6,928 bases of DNA from Anaerolineaceae bacterium 46_22 (GCA_001508595.1 LGHA01000078.1:1-6928); one strand, 5' to 3'; positions 1 to 5,683 are shown, counted from the first letter of the stretch. The notes: generated from the letters alone by a model not told the origin. A program made the numbers and translations.

Positions 1-2
1 TT

Positions 3-62
3 TTGATGGTTCAATCCCATAAAACGCGTAAAATCCGATATATTTGTGGGGAATCAGATTAG
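3..62 (+). other. Possible 3' end of an upstream reading frame
   Basis: An open frame enters from the left edge and stops at TAG 60-62. It gives about 20 residues ending in ICGESD and overlaps the GTG start at 46 by 17 bases. It could be the tail of an upstream gene translationally coupled to the next one, or the upstream part of the same gene separated by a frameshift. At this length it could equally be chance. Its stop-codon context is repeated at the stop of the next gene. Confidence 0.25.
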
Positions 63-681
63 CTATTTCCCAGAAATTAGAGTTTTTTCACTAGAGTCAG
101 CTATAGAAAAATTTTCAGAACCCGAATCAATTTCTTTACTATTTGATCACAGAGAATCACAATTGATTTTGTATCATATTTGCAGATTAGTTCATAATTT
201 TTTAGCATCAGCGAAAACTCTTTTGGAACACACAAGAAACTTGACGAGAGAGAATTATGAGAAAACTGACTTTTATGAGCAATATTGCAAGGAAGTGGAA
301 ATCAGATTTTTAGACAATCCAATAACAGGATTTATTGAAGATTTTCGTAATTATTCTTTGCATTATAGTTTGCCAATAACTGGGTTTCGTATAAGTGTAA
401 TAAATGATAAAGAAAAAAATATTCAGACAGAACATGTAATCTTTTTTATAGAAAAGAAATCACTCTTGAAGTGGTCTAATTGGAAAAAGGGAAAAGCTTT
501 TTTAGAAATGGGGAATGAAGAAATTGAGATTGAAGTTCTGATTGATGATTATTATCAACAAATCTTTGATTTTCATGGATGGATAAATAAAAAATTAGAC
601 TCAATTCATTCTTCCGAAATTGAATGGTTACAAAAACAGCAATTAGAAATTGATGAATTCATGAAAAGCAAATCAGATTAG
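46..681 (+). CDS. Unrecognised AT-rich gene with HEPN-like R-x4-H motif
   Basis: I do not recognise this 211-residue protein by overall sequence. Residues about 35-65 and 70-90 look like long amphipathic helices. They are followed by a helix ending in R101-N-Y-S-L-H106. An Arg, a polar residue, three more residues and a His is the R-x(4-6)-H catalytic signature of the HEPN RNase superfamily. Residues about 113-140 look like beta strands, and the tail (160-211) is charged and helical, ending in KSD. There is no signal peptide or membrane segment, so it is probably cytosolic. The GTG at 46 is the only usable start between the in-frame stop at 4-6 and the middle of the gene, and it has no clear Shine-Dalgarno sequence, so the true N-terminus is uncertain. 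The gene may continue another frame that ends at 62. Its base composition (about 30% G+C) differs strongly from the rest of the window, suggesting transfer. A HEPN toxin or defence role is inference only; no antitoxin partner is visible. Confidence 0.6.
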   Translation: MGNQISYFPEIRVFSLESAIEKFSEPESISLLFDHRESQLILYHICRLVHNFLASAKTLLEHTRNLTRENYEKTDFYEQYCKEVEIRFLDNPITGFIEDFRNYSLHYSLPITGFRISVINDKEKNIQTEHVIFFIEKKSLLKWSNWKKGKAFLEMGNEEIEIEVLIDDYYQQIFDFHGWINKKLDSIHSSEIEWLQKQQLEIDEFMKSKSD

Positions 682-687
682 ATTAGC
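52..687. repeat. Short direct repeat flanking the HEPN-like gene
   Basis: The 11 bases AATCAGATTAG occur at 52-62 and again at 671-681, in both cases containing the frame SD-stop. The second copy is followed by an extra GATTA before the GC that follows the first copy at 62-63. The pair brackets the AT-rich gene almost exactly. It may be a relic of duplication or recombination, or a coincidence in AT-rich DNA. Confidence 0.3.
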
Positions 688-961
688 AGAATGCAATTTG
701 TTTTCTTGATATTTATTATGAGAAAATTACTTGTATTTCCTTAAACTGTTAACTTCAAGGTAAATACTTCTACGGTTTTGTGTGGAATATCTAAGTAATA
801 AACATAAATGTAGAGACCGCTTTCATAGTGAATTAATATTCAATTTTTAATAATTCATGTTAGTTCTATTTAAATCATTGCAATCAAAATATGATCAAAC
901 CGAAAATTATGTAATTAAGTTCAAGGAACTTGTTTTTACTAATAAAAAGATAGATATTTGA
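682..961. other. AT-rich intergenic region without genes
   Basis: These 280 bases contain no credible coding frame. They are even richer in A+T than the gene to their left and end exactly at the last codon of the minus-strand gene at 962. Two small inverted repeats are present: TGAATTA/TAATTCA at 829-835 and 851-857 (15-base loop, probably chance), and AAGTTC/GAACTT at 917-931 (listed separately). I see no recognisable integrase site, origin or RNA gene. Confidence 0.6.
916..937 (+). terminator. Weak candidate intrinsic terminator
   Basis: AAGTTC (917-922), loop AAG, and GAACTT (926-931) form a six-base-pair stem, extendable by one T-G wobble at 916/932. Five T residues follow at 933-937. 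On the plus strand this has the shape of a rho-independent terminator and would serve the gene ending at 681, although it lies about 235 bases downstream. The stem is short and AT-rich, so the call is weak. Read on the minus strand it lacks a T tract, so it does not look like a terminator for the gene ending at 962. Confidence 0.3.
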
Positions 962-2605
962 TCAATTATTAGTCACCCGGTTATATTCCAGCTGCATGAT
1001 GCGCCGAAGGATTGCCAGCGAGGTAGCATAAGTGGAATCAACCCCGAAATATGACAGGGTGCCGGCACCCAGGTTCTCGCCCTTGGTGAGGGGGGTATCC
1101 GATGCATAATGCAGGATGCCCATATCAAAGGGTAAGCCGTAAAGATTGTAACCCTCACGATAAATGACTTCCATCACACCAGCATTTTGCAGGTAGGTTC
1201 CTAAGACCGAGACGGATTTTTGATTATCAAGCACGGTTCCGTAAATCAAATAGGGGCTGACATCTGATGCTGAAAAACAATTGTTATAGATAAAGGTATT
1301 GTGGGAGTGCTCGTCGTAGGTCACATTAGGGATGATCACATCACCCCGCCGTCCGTTCAACGTGGCTGCTTTGCCCATGATGTAAATGCCCAGCATGGGG
1401 CAGGTATGCTCAGCGATCTTCACCAGCAGGTTATAAGCCGCCAGACCCAGGGGATAGTCTATGTTGAGGATTATTGCATTGCTTTCGGCAAGGAAGGACC
1501 AGTCGGCATCCTCACCAACAAAGGTTTCGGGTGTCAGGCGGGGATCGATTGTATTCGGGTTGAGGTCGGATAAGGCGATGATTTGCGCTTCAACGTCAAA
1601 GGCATGTTCGCTCGGGATGCGGTGGATACCATAATCCCTTTCATAGTCTGCCTGTGCCTGGATTAAATCCTTTCCACGGGAGGTGGACTGGTATTTCTTT
1701 AATATGTAATACAGGAAATTTTCAGGGCGAGAGGGGACTTCTTCCTGGCTGATGTCCCGCCATTCCGCCAGCAGATCTTCATCGCCTTCCGTTTGGAGAA
1801 ATTGCGTCAGGCGATCCTGCTGGATCAGTGCAAACCCTGACAGGAGGTTAGGGATGCTGTGCGGGTTGCTGGAGATGAGATAAACGGGACGCTCGGTGAT
1901 ATCTGGGAAATTTTTTTCAATATTTTCCCACCAATAACGGGTTGCACGTCGGTATTCATTTAATGAACCGCTGAAAAGCTGAACCTCCAGGTCTAATTTC
2001 CTGGCACGAATGTCATGCAGCATGGGTATGAAACGATCGCCCCAAATGGTCTTCAATCGCAGAAGATCTTCCAGTGAAATGAGCAGGCGTTCTGCCAGTT
2101 TTTCCAAATCTTCTGCAGATTCAGGCGAGAGTTGGTTGAATTCTTGGTCAGACCAATCCAATAACAAGGCATTCAATTTATTCCATTCGATCTGGTAAGC
2201 TGTCATTATTGGGACAACGTCATCAATATCCGATCGAGATGCGATGTAACAGGCAAGTAAGCCCTTGCCGTTATAAAAACACCGCCGCCGCCGTGCCCTT
2301 GCTGCCACTTCTTGCCAGCTTTCAATATTCTTGAGACCAGATTGTTCAAAGACAGTTGAACTTTGACCCAACAGCACTGCTTGAACCTGGGACATGCAGT
2401 CCGGAAGTCGAAGGTTAGCATAGATAAAAGAAGAGACATCAGGGGTTTCTGTGCGCGCCAGGAGATGTAAGGAAGAATTAATGCCGGCGTGAACTTCTTC
2501 CAGCGTGCGGATTCGCACACGGTTAGTCGAGCGCAGCAGGGAGTAAATGGTGCGGATATAAAGATCGATCTCTTCTGATGCCAGTGTTGGGACTTTTCTT
2601 TCCAT
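962..2605 (-). CDS. Conserved-looking 547-residue protein of unknown function
   Basis: I cannot name this family with confidence. The protein is soluble, without signal peptide or membrane segments. Residues 1-330 look mostly alpha-helical and charged, with an arginine run (RARRRR) at 103-108. Residues about 375-535 look like an alpha/beta domain containing the glycine-rich block MGKAATLNGRRGDVIIP (410-426), then DEHSHN (431-436), LGTYLQN (468-474) and a final helix after FGVDSTYATS (520-529). The pattern G-x-A-x-x-L-N-G-x2-G-D-V-I-I-P followed by a late D-M (494-495) loosely recalls nucleoside phosphorylases and nucleosidases; that is inference, not identification. The start ATG at 2605 is preceded by AGGAAGAG with a seven-base spacer, which supports it. 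It is transcribed divergently from the HAD gene, and its 3' end borders the AT-rich segment. Composition is normal for the window, so it belongs to the core side of the boundary. Confidence 0.85.
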   Translation of the reverse strand: MERKVPTLASEEIDLYIRTIYSLLRSTNRVRIRTLEEVHAGINSSLHLLARTETPDVSSFIYANLRLPDCMSQVQAVLLGQSSTVFEQSGLKNIESWQEVAARARRRRCFYNGKGLLACYIASRSDIDDVVPIMTAYQIEWNKLNALLLDWSDQEFNQLSPESAEDLEKLAERLLISLEDLLRLKTIWGDRFIPMLHDIRARKLDLEVQLFSGSLNEYRRATRYWWENIEKNFPDITERPVYLISSNPHSIPNLLSGFALIQQDRLTQFLQTEGDEDLLAEWRDISQEEVPSRPENFLYYILKKYQSTSRGKDLIQAQADYERDYGIHRIPSEHAFDVEAQIIALSDLNPNTIDPRLTPETFVGEDADWSFLAESNAIILNIDYPLGLAAYNLLVKIAEHTCPMLGIYIMGKAATLNGRRGDVIIPNVTYDEHSHNTFIYNNCFSASDVSPYLIYGTVLDNQKSVSVLGTYLQNAGVMEVIYREGYNLYGLPFDMGILHYASDTPLTKGENLGAGTLSYFGVDSTYATSLAILRRIMQLEYNRVTNN

Positions 2606-2612
2606 TCGGGTT

Positions 2613-2620
2613 CTCTTCCT
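2613..2620 (-). promoter_or_regulatory. Ribosome binding site of the 547-residue gene
   Basis: On the minus strand AGGAAGAG lies seven bases before the ATG at 2605. It fixes that start over the longer out-of-frame ATG at 2640, which opens only a shadow frame. No convincing -35/-10 pair was found for this gene in the 2606-2780 divergent region. Confidence 0.6.
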
Positions 2621-2707
2621 TCAAAAGTGAATTTTAACATTGATGTTGATAATTTTACCTGTTTTTATGAATCTTTTCTGATAAATTACAGCGTTTTGGT
2701 ATGATTT

Positions 2708-2738
2708 TTGATTTTATCAACCCCACAACTGATATAAT
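2708..2738 (+). promoter_or_regulatory. Candidate sigma-70-type promoter of the HAD-rsmI unit
   Basis: A perfect TATAAT lies at 2733-2738. The best -35 match is TTGATT at 2708-2713, but the 19-base spacer is longer than ideal; at 17 bases the hexamer is poor. Transcription would start near 2745, giving a leader of about 37 bases before the GTG at 2782. This placement argues that the ATG at 2701 is not used. Confidence 0.45.
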
Positions 2739-2768
2739 TAGCATGATTTTTGGTTTATTCTTATTGGT

Positions 2769-2774
2769 AAGGGA
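2769..2774 (+). promoter_or_regulatory. Ribosome binding site that sets the HAD start
   Basis: AAGGGA lies seven bases before GTG 2782. No comparable site precedes the ATG at 2701, so this element supports the shorter 206-residue product. Confidence 0.5.
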
Positions 2775-2781
2775 ATTAGCT

Positions 2782-3402
2782 GTGATCAGGACGATAATTT
2801 TTGATTTTGGCGGCGTGCTTTACAACATGCCTGATCCAAAACTTGTCAACAAGTGGATGAAGATGTTTGGATTCAACCAGGACCCTGAAGTGTTGGAACT
2901 GATAGCCAACCCGAATGAGTCTCAATTGGTTAATGACATTTGTTTGGGAAAGATCTCGGAGGACGAGGCATGGCACATGATGCACACCAAATGGCGCATC
3001 AAACCGGAAACAATTCGACGTTTTCGAAATCAATTTTTTTCAAAACGATATTTAAATCGCCAGATGTTGCGATTTATGGATGTGGTGAAAGACGATTATC
3101 AATTAGGCATCTTGAGCAATGCGGGTGATCAAACGCGTTCATTAATGACGGATGTATTTCATTTAGATCAAGTGGTTGATAAAATCATCATCTCGGCGGA
3201 GGAAGGGATCATTAAACCGGATTTTGAGATATATCAAATTGCGATGGATCGTTTGGATGCTAAACCGGAAGAATCTCTTTTTTTAGATGATTATGGCAGG
3301 AATGTTGAGGCTGCCATTGACTTTGGTATGAAGTCCGTCCAATTTGTAGATAATAAGCAAGCCATACAAATGATCAGGGAAATACTCGGGGAGGAGGAAT
3401 AA
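2782..3402 (+). CDS. HAD-superfamily hydrolase (subfamily IA-like)
   Basis: This is a haloacid dehalogenase-fold hydrolase, most likely a cytosolic phosphatase acting on a small phosphorylated metabolite that cannot be read from sequence. From the GTG start it has 206 residues. Motif I is FDFGGVL with nucleophile D8; a helical cap spans about 15-95; motif II is LGILSNAG with S112; motif III is K145 in GIIKPD; motif IV is FLDD with D169-D170. Glycine (G10) stands where many phosphatases carry the second, acid/base aspartate of DxD; this FDxGGV form is known in YihX-like and related subfamily IA proteins. The open frame extends 27 residues upstream to an ATG at 2701, but motif I of this family normally sits within the first ten or so residues, a ribosome site precedes 2782, and a TATAAT lies inside the extension. 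Its last codons contain the ribosome site of rsmI three bases downstream, so the two are almost certainly co-transcribed and translationally coupled. Confidence 0.88.
   Translation: MIRTIIFDFGGVLYNMPDPKLVNKWMKMFGFNQDPEVLELIANPNESQLVNDICLGKISEDEAWHMMHTKWRIKPETIRRFRNQFFSKRYLNRQMLRFMDVVKDDYQLGILSNAGDQTRSLMTDVFHLDQVVDKIIISAEEGIIKPDFEIYQIAMDRLDAKPEESLFLDDYGRNVEAAIDFGMKSVQFVDNKQAIQMIREILGEEE
3393..3397 (+). promoter_or_regulatory. rsmI ribosome binding site inside the HAD gene
   Basis: GGAGG lies eight bases before the rsmI ATG, within the codons for the Glu-Glu-Glu tail of the HAD protein. Only three bases separate the HAD stop from the rsmI start, so ribosomes ending the first gene can reinitiate on the second. 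Confidence 0.7.
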
Positions 3403-3405
3403 GGT

Positions 3406-4074
3406 ATGCTTTACCTTGTCGCGACACCCATTGGCAACCTTGGGGATATCACAATGCGTGCTTTAGAGGTTTTGCGCACTGTGGATTTAATCGCCAGTGA
3501 GGACACTCGCAAGACCTCCATATTGCTGAATCATTACGACATCCACAAACCGCAAAAAAGTTATCATGCTTTTAATGAGAAGAAAGTTGTCCCCAAGCTA
3601 ATTGAGAAGTTATTGGCGGGTGAATCGATTGCTGTTGTGACCAACGCCGGTACACCTGCGATTTCTGACCCGGGCTATTCCCTTGTTCGGGCTGCGATTG
3701 ATAATGACATCACGGTTACGGCAATCCCGGGACCATCAGCCGTGATTATGGCTCTGACTCTGTCGGGCTTACCTGCGCACAGTTTTACTTTCAAAGGTTT
3801 CCCCCCGCGTAAATCGGGCGCTCGTCAGCGTTTTATCGCTGAAGACGGGGGGTCAACTCATACTCAAATTTTTTATGAAAGTCCCTACCGCATTCAAGCC
3901 TTTTTAGAAGACGCCCTTGCTGTGCTTGGTAATCGAGAAGCGGTGGTGGCAAACGATCTGACCAAAAAATTTGAGAGTCTTTATCGTGGAAAATTGAGTG
4001 ACTTAATTGAGATATTCAAAGCAGAACAGCCGCGGGGTGAGTACACCGTGGTTATTGAAGGGAAAAGGGATTAA
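3406..4074 (+). CDS. rsmI: 16S rRNA (cytidine1402-2'-O)-methyltransferase RsmI
   Basis: RsmI uses S-adenosylmethionine to methylate the 2'-OH of C1402 in the decoding centre of 16S rRNA, acting on the assembled small subunit in the cytosol. The protein shows the tetrapyrrole-methylase fold signatures in order: [11 protein letters not shown] (6-16), SEDTR (31-35), [11 protein letters not shown] (80-90), IPGPSA (107-112), FYESP (156-160), the DLTKKFE segment (184-190) and GEYTVVIEG (211-219). At 222 residues it ends right after the methylase domain. The E. coli enzyme is about 286 residues and has an extra C-terminal helical domain, absent here. The gene stops five bases before the convergent yhhQ stop, so nothing was lost by a nearby frameshift: no remnant of the tail is readable downstream. 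It is the second gene of the HAD-rsmI unit and has a strong GGAGG ribosome site. Confidence 0.95.
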   Translation: MLYLVATPIGNLGDITMRALEVLRTVDLIASEDTRKTSILLNHYDIHKPQKSYHAFNEKKVVPKLIEKLLAGESIAVVTNAGTPAISDPGYSLVRAAIDNDITVTAIPGPSAVIMALTLSGLPAHSFTFKGFPPRKSGARQRFIAEDGGSTHTQIFYESPYRIQAFLEDALAVLGNREAVVANDLTKKFESLYRGKLSDLIEIFKAEQPRGEYTVVIEGKRD

Positions 4075-4079
4075 GTTCT

Positions 4080-4811
4080 TTAAAATTTAAAGGGGTTCAG
4101 GTTTTGCGGCTCTTCAAAGATATCAATGCCTTCAGAGCGCTTCAGGCTGTTGACGAGAAGGTAGGTAAAGGGTGTGACAAGTGCTTCAAAGGTGACTTTG
4201 AAGATATAATTGGTGATCGTCAGGCTCCAGAAAAGGCTCCATGGAAATACACCGACGAGAGAAGCAACAAAAATGAAAGTAAAAGTATCCACGGCTTCCC
4301 CGACGATCGTACTGCCAATGGTTCTGGTCCAGAGATGTTTGCCCTTAGTCAAGACTTTCAATAAAGCCATCAATATGGCGTTTGAAAAGGAACCTGCGAA
4401 ATAGCCGGCAAGGCTGGCAAGGATGATGCCGCCAGAACTCATGCTCCCTAAAATCTGGTTGTATGTTTCCTGCCCGACATGATTTTGCCAGGTGGATTCA
4501 CCAGGTAGCACCTGAACCAGCCAAAACACAAGTGCGCTGAAGATGAGCGTCCCAAAACCGATCCAAATGATCCTTCTGGAACGTTTGAAGCCGTAAACTT
4601 CGGTGATGACATCGCCCAGGATATAACTGATTGGGAAAAGCAGCGTGCCGGCATCAAAGCTTAATGGGATCTTCCCAATGCTGACGCCCCAATCGATAAT
4701 TTTGGCTGATGAAGCAATGTTGCTCAGGACAAGCACTGTGACATAGATCACCATGATAATATCGAGAAATTTGAAACCCGCTTTTTGCGATTTTGCTTTT
4801 TCTTGACTCAT
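4080..4811 (-). CDS. yhhQ: Queuosine precursor transporter, YhhQ/VUT family
   Basis: This is an integral membrane protein of 243 residues with about six hydrophobic segments (roughly 16-34, 47-66, 80-100, 126-152, 165-189 and 192-222). Family hallmarks are FPISYILGDVITEVYGFKRSRR (59-80, showing the D-x2-TEVYG core), the small-residue helix at 127-146, and GEAVDTFTF (171-179). YhhQ proteins import queuine precursors (preQ0/preQ1 in E. coli) for tRNA queuosine synthesis at GUN anticodons. Substrate choice here is inferred from the family. The N-terminus is basic and lysine-rich, which fits a cytosolic end. No Shine-Dalgarno sequence precedes the ATG; instead a promoter lies directly upstream, suggesting a leaderless message. 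The gene is convergent with rsmI and divergent from rsmE, so it is a monocistronic unit. The rest of the queuosine pathway, such as tgt, is not in the window. Confidence 0.92.
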   Translation of the reverse strand: MSQEKAKSQKAGFKFLDIIMVIYVTVLVLSNIASSAKIIDWGVSIGKIPLSFDAGTLLFPISYILGDVITEVYGFKRSRRIIWIGFGTLIFSALVFWLVQVLPGESTWQNHVGQETYNQILGSMSSGGIILASLAGYFAGSFSNAILMALLKVLTKGKHLWTRTIGSTIVGEAVDTFTFIFVASLVGVFPWSLFWSLTITNYIFKVTFEALVTPFTYLLVNSLKRSEGIDIFEEPQNLNPFKF

Positions 4812-4818
4812 ATGAATA

Positions 4819-4847
4819 ATTATAGAACGATGGATTGATTAGGTAAA
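4819..4847 (-). promoter_or_regulatory. yhhQ promoter, probably giving a leaderless transcript
   Basis: Read on the minus strand: TTTACC (4847-4842), a 17-base spacer, then a perfect TATAAT (4824-4819), then seven bases and the ATG at 4811. With a start site six to eight bases after the -10 box, the RNA would begin at or within one or two bases of the start codon. The absence of any Shine-Dalgarno sequence agrees with this. Confidence 0.55.
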
Positions 4848-4859
4848 GTATACCCGGAT

Positions 4860-5603
4860 ATGAACCGTTTCTTTTTAGAGCCGTATCTAATAACAGATGA
4901 GCGTGTTAATTTTCCTGAAGCTGATGTACACCAGATCATTTCTGTGCTGCGATTGCGATCAGGCGATATTGTGGAAGTGCTGGACAACCAGGGCTGCCTC
5001 TATCGCGTATCCCTTGATGTGGATGTCGATAAGAGATCAGTCACGGGACAATTGATGACTAAAGAAAGTGTTTCGACTGAACCTGCAGTGCAAATCACAT
5101 TATGCTTCGGCATGACAAGCCGGGATAAGGTCGAATGGATTTTGCAAAAAGGGACTGAAATTGGTGTCTCTGATTTCTCGCCATTCATTTCCTCAAGAAC
5201 CCTGGTTCAGTCTGCAGACTTATCTGATAAGAAAATGGCGCGATGGGAAAGGATCATCCAGGAAGCAGCAGAACAATCCCATCGAGGACGATTACCGAAG
5301 CTAAATCAGCCGCAGGAATTTGAGTCTTGTTTGAATTCATGTGTTGGATTAAACAACCTGTCCTTAATTGCCTGGGAAGATGATGATTCCGATCAGATGA
5401 ATATCAATCAAAGCCTTCTTGGATTTGATGGAAATTCAATCGCTCTTTATGTTGGACCCGAAGGTGGATTTTCCACTGAGGAAATTCATTTGGCGAAAGA
5501 GTCTGGATGCCGGGTGGTTACCCTGGGTGACCGCATTTTGCGAATGGAGACCGCTGCGATCGTATTTCCGGCCGTTGTTCTTCATGATTTGGGTGAGCTG
5601 TAA
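4860..5603 (+). CDS. rsmE: 16S rRNA (uracil1498-N3)-methyltransferase RsmE
   Basis: RsmE is a SPOUT-class (knotted) methyltransferase that transfers a methyl group from S-adenosylmethionine to N3 of U1498 in 16S rRNA in the small subunit. The 247 residues match the usual length of about 240-250. The N-terminal PUA-like domain (1-75) starts with MNRFFLEP and has HQIISVLRLRSGD (24-36). The catalytic domain shows KGTEIGVSDFSPF (97-109), EAAEQSHRGRLP (135-146), VGPEGGFSTEEI (198-209) and the C-terminal knot segment LGDRILRMETAA (222-233). The ATG at 4860 is right because MxRFF is the typical family N-terminus. However, only a poor ribosome site precedes it (GGAT directly abutting the ATG), and I could not find a clear promoter in the 48-base gap to yhhQ. 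It is probably the first gene of a unit running into the lipid kinase 86 bases downstream. Confidence 0.95.
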   Translation: MNRFFLEPYLITDERVNFPEADVHQIISVLRLRSGDIVEVLDNQGCLYRVSLDVDVDKRSVTGQLMTKESVSTEPAVQITLCFGMTSRDKVEWILQKGTEIGVSDFSPFISSRTLVQSADLSDKKMARWERIIQEAAEQSHRGRLPKLNQPQEFESCLNSCVGLNNLSLIAWEDDDSDQMNINQSLLGFDGNSIALYVGPEGGFSTEEIHLAKESGCRVVTLGDRILRMETAAIVFPAVVLHDLGEL

Positions 5604-5639
5604 TGGCTTACAAGAAGAGTGTGTTATGATTTTACAGCT
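5596..5639. repeat. Inverted repeat across the rsmE stop codon
   Basis: AGCTGTAA (5596-5603, including the rsmE stop) is the exact reverse complement of TTACAGCT (5632-5639), with 28 bases between. A competing five-base stem pairs TGTAA (5599-5603) with TTACA (5608-5612). No T tract follows either, so this is not an ordinary terminator. It could affect read-through into the lipid kinase, but may be chance. Confidence 0.3.
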
Positions 5640-5678
5640 TAGCCAGAGGTTTATTCCTACTTTAATTTTACTCGTGAC

Positions 5679-5683
5679 AGGAG
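5679..5683 (+). promoter_or_regulatory. Ribosome binding site that sets a TTG start
   Basis: AGGAG lies six bases before TTG 5690, which opens the lipid-kinase frame. A nearer ATG at 5685 is out of frame and too close to this site, so TTG is the start. Confidence 0.65.

Noticed and set aside
5..28. GATGG-TTCAATC-CCATA resembles a tRNA T-arm (possible attachment site in a tRNA 3' end)
   Set aside because: The stem has only four pairs plus a mismatch, no anticodon arm can be tested because the window begins here, and no CCA end follows.
829..857. Inverted repeat TGAATTA/TAATTCA in the AT-rich gap
   Set aside because: Seven A/T-dominated pairs around a 15-base loop are expected by chance in such DNA.
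1301..1573. 90-residue plus-strand frame antisense to the 547-residue gene
   Set aside because: It is a shadow of the coding strand, with no ribosome site or recognisable motif.
2279..2296. GCC-rich triplet run in the 547-residue gene as a microsatellite
   Set aside because: It simply encodes the arginine run at residues 103-108 and is too short to be a repeat element.
2206..2640. 144-residue minus-strand frame overlapping the start of the 547-residue gene
   Set aside because: It lies in another frame of a gene with a better start and ribosome site, and its translation shows no protein-like pattern.
2701..2781. Upstream ATG extension of the HAD gene (27 extra residues)
   Set aside because: It would push motif I to about residue 35, it contains a consensus TATAAT, and the GTG at 2782 has a proper ribosome site.
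4078..4092. Palindrome CTTTAAA-A-TTTAAAG between the convergent stops of rsmI and yhhQ as a bidirectional terminator
   Set aside because: It is almost all A/T, has a one-base loop and no T tract, and lies inside the last codons of yhhQ.
5607..5666. Internal promoter for the lipid kinase (CTTACA with TATGAT, or TTTACA with TTTAAT)
   Set aside because: Spacings of 12 and 24 bases are unsuitable, so read-through from rsmE is the simpler view.
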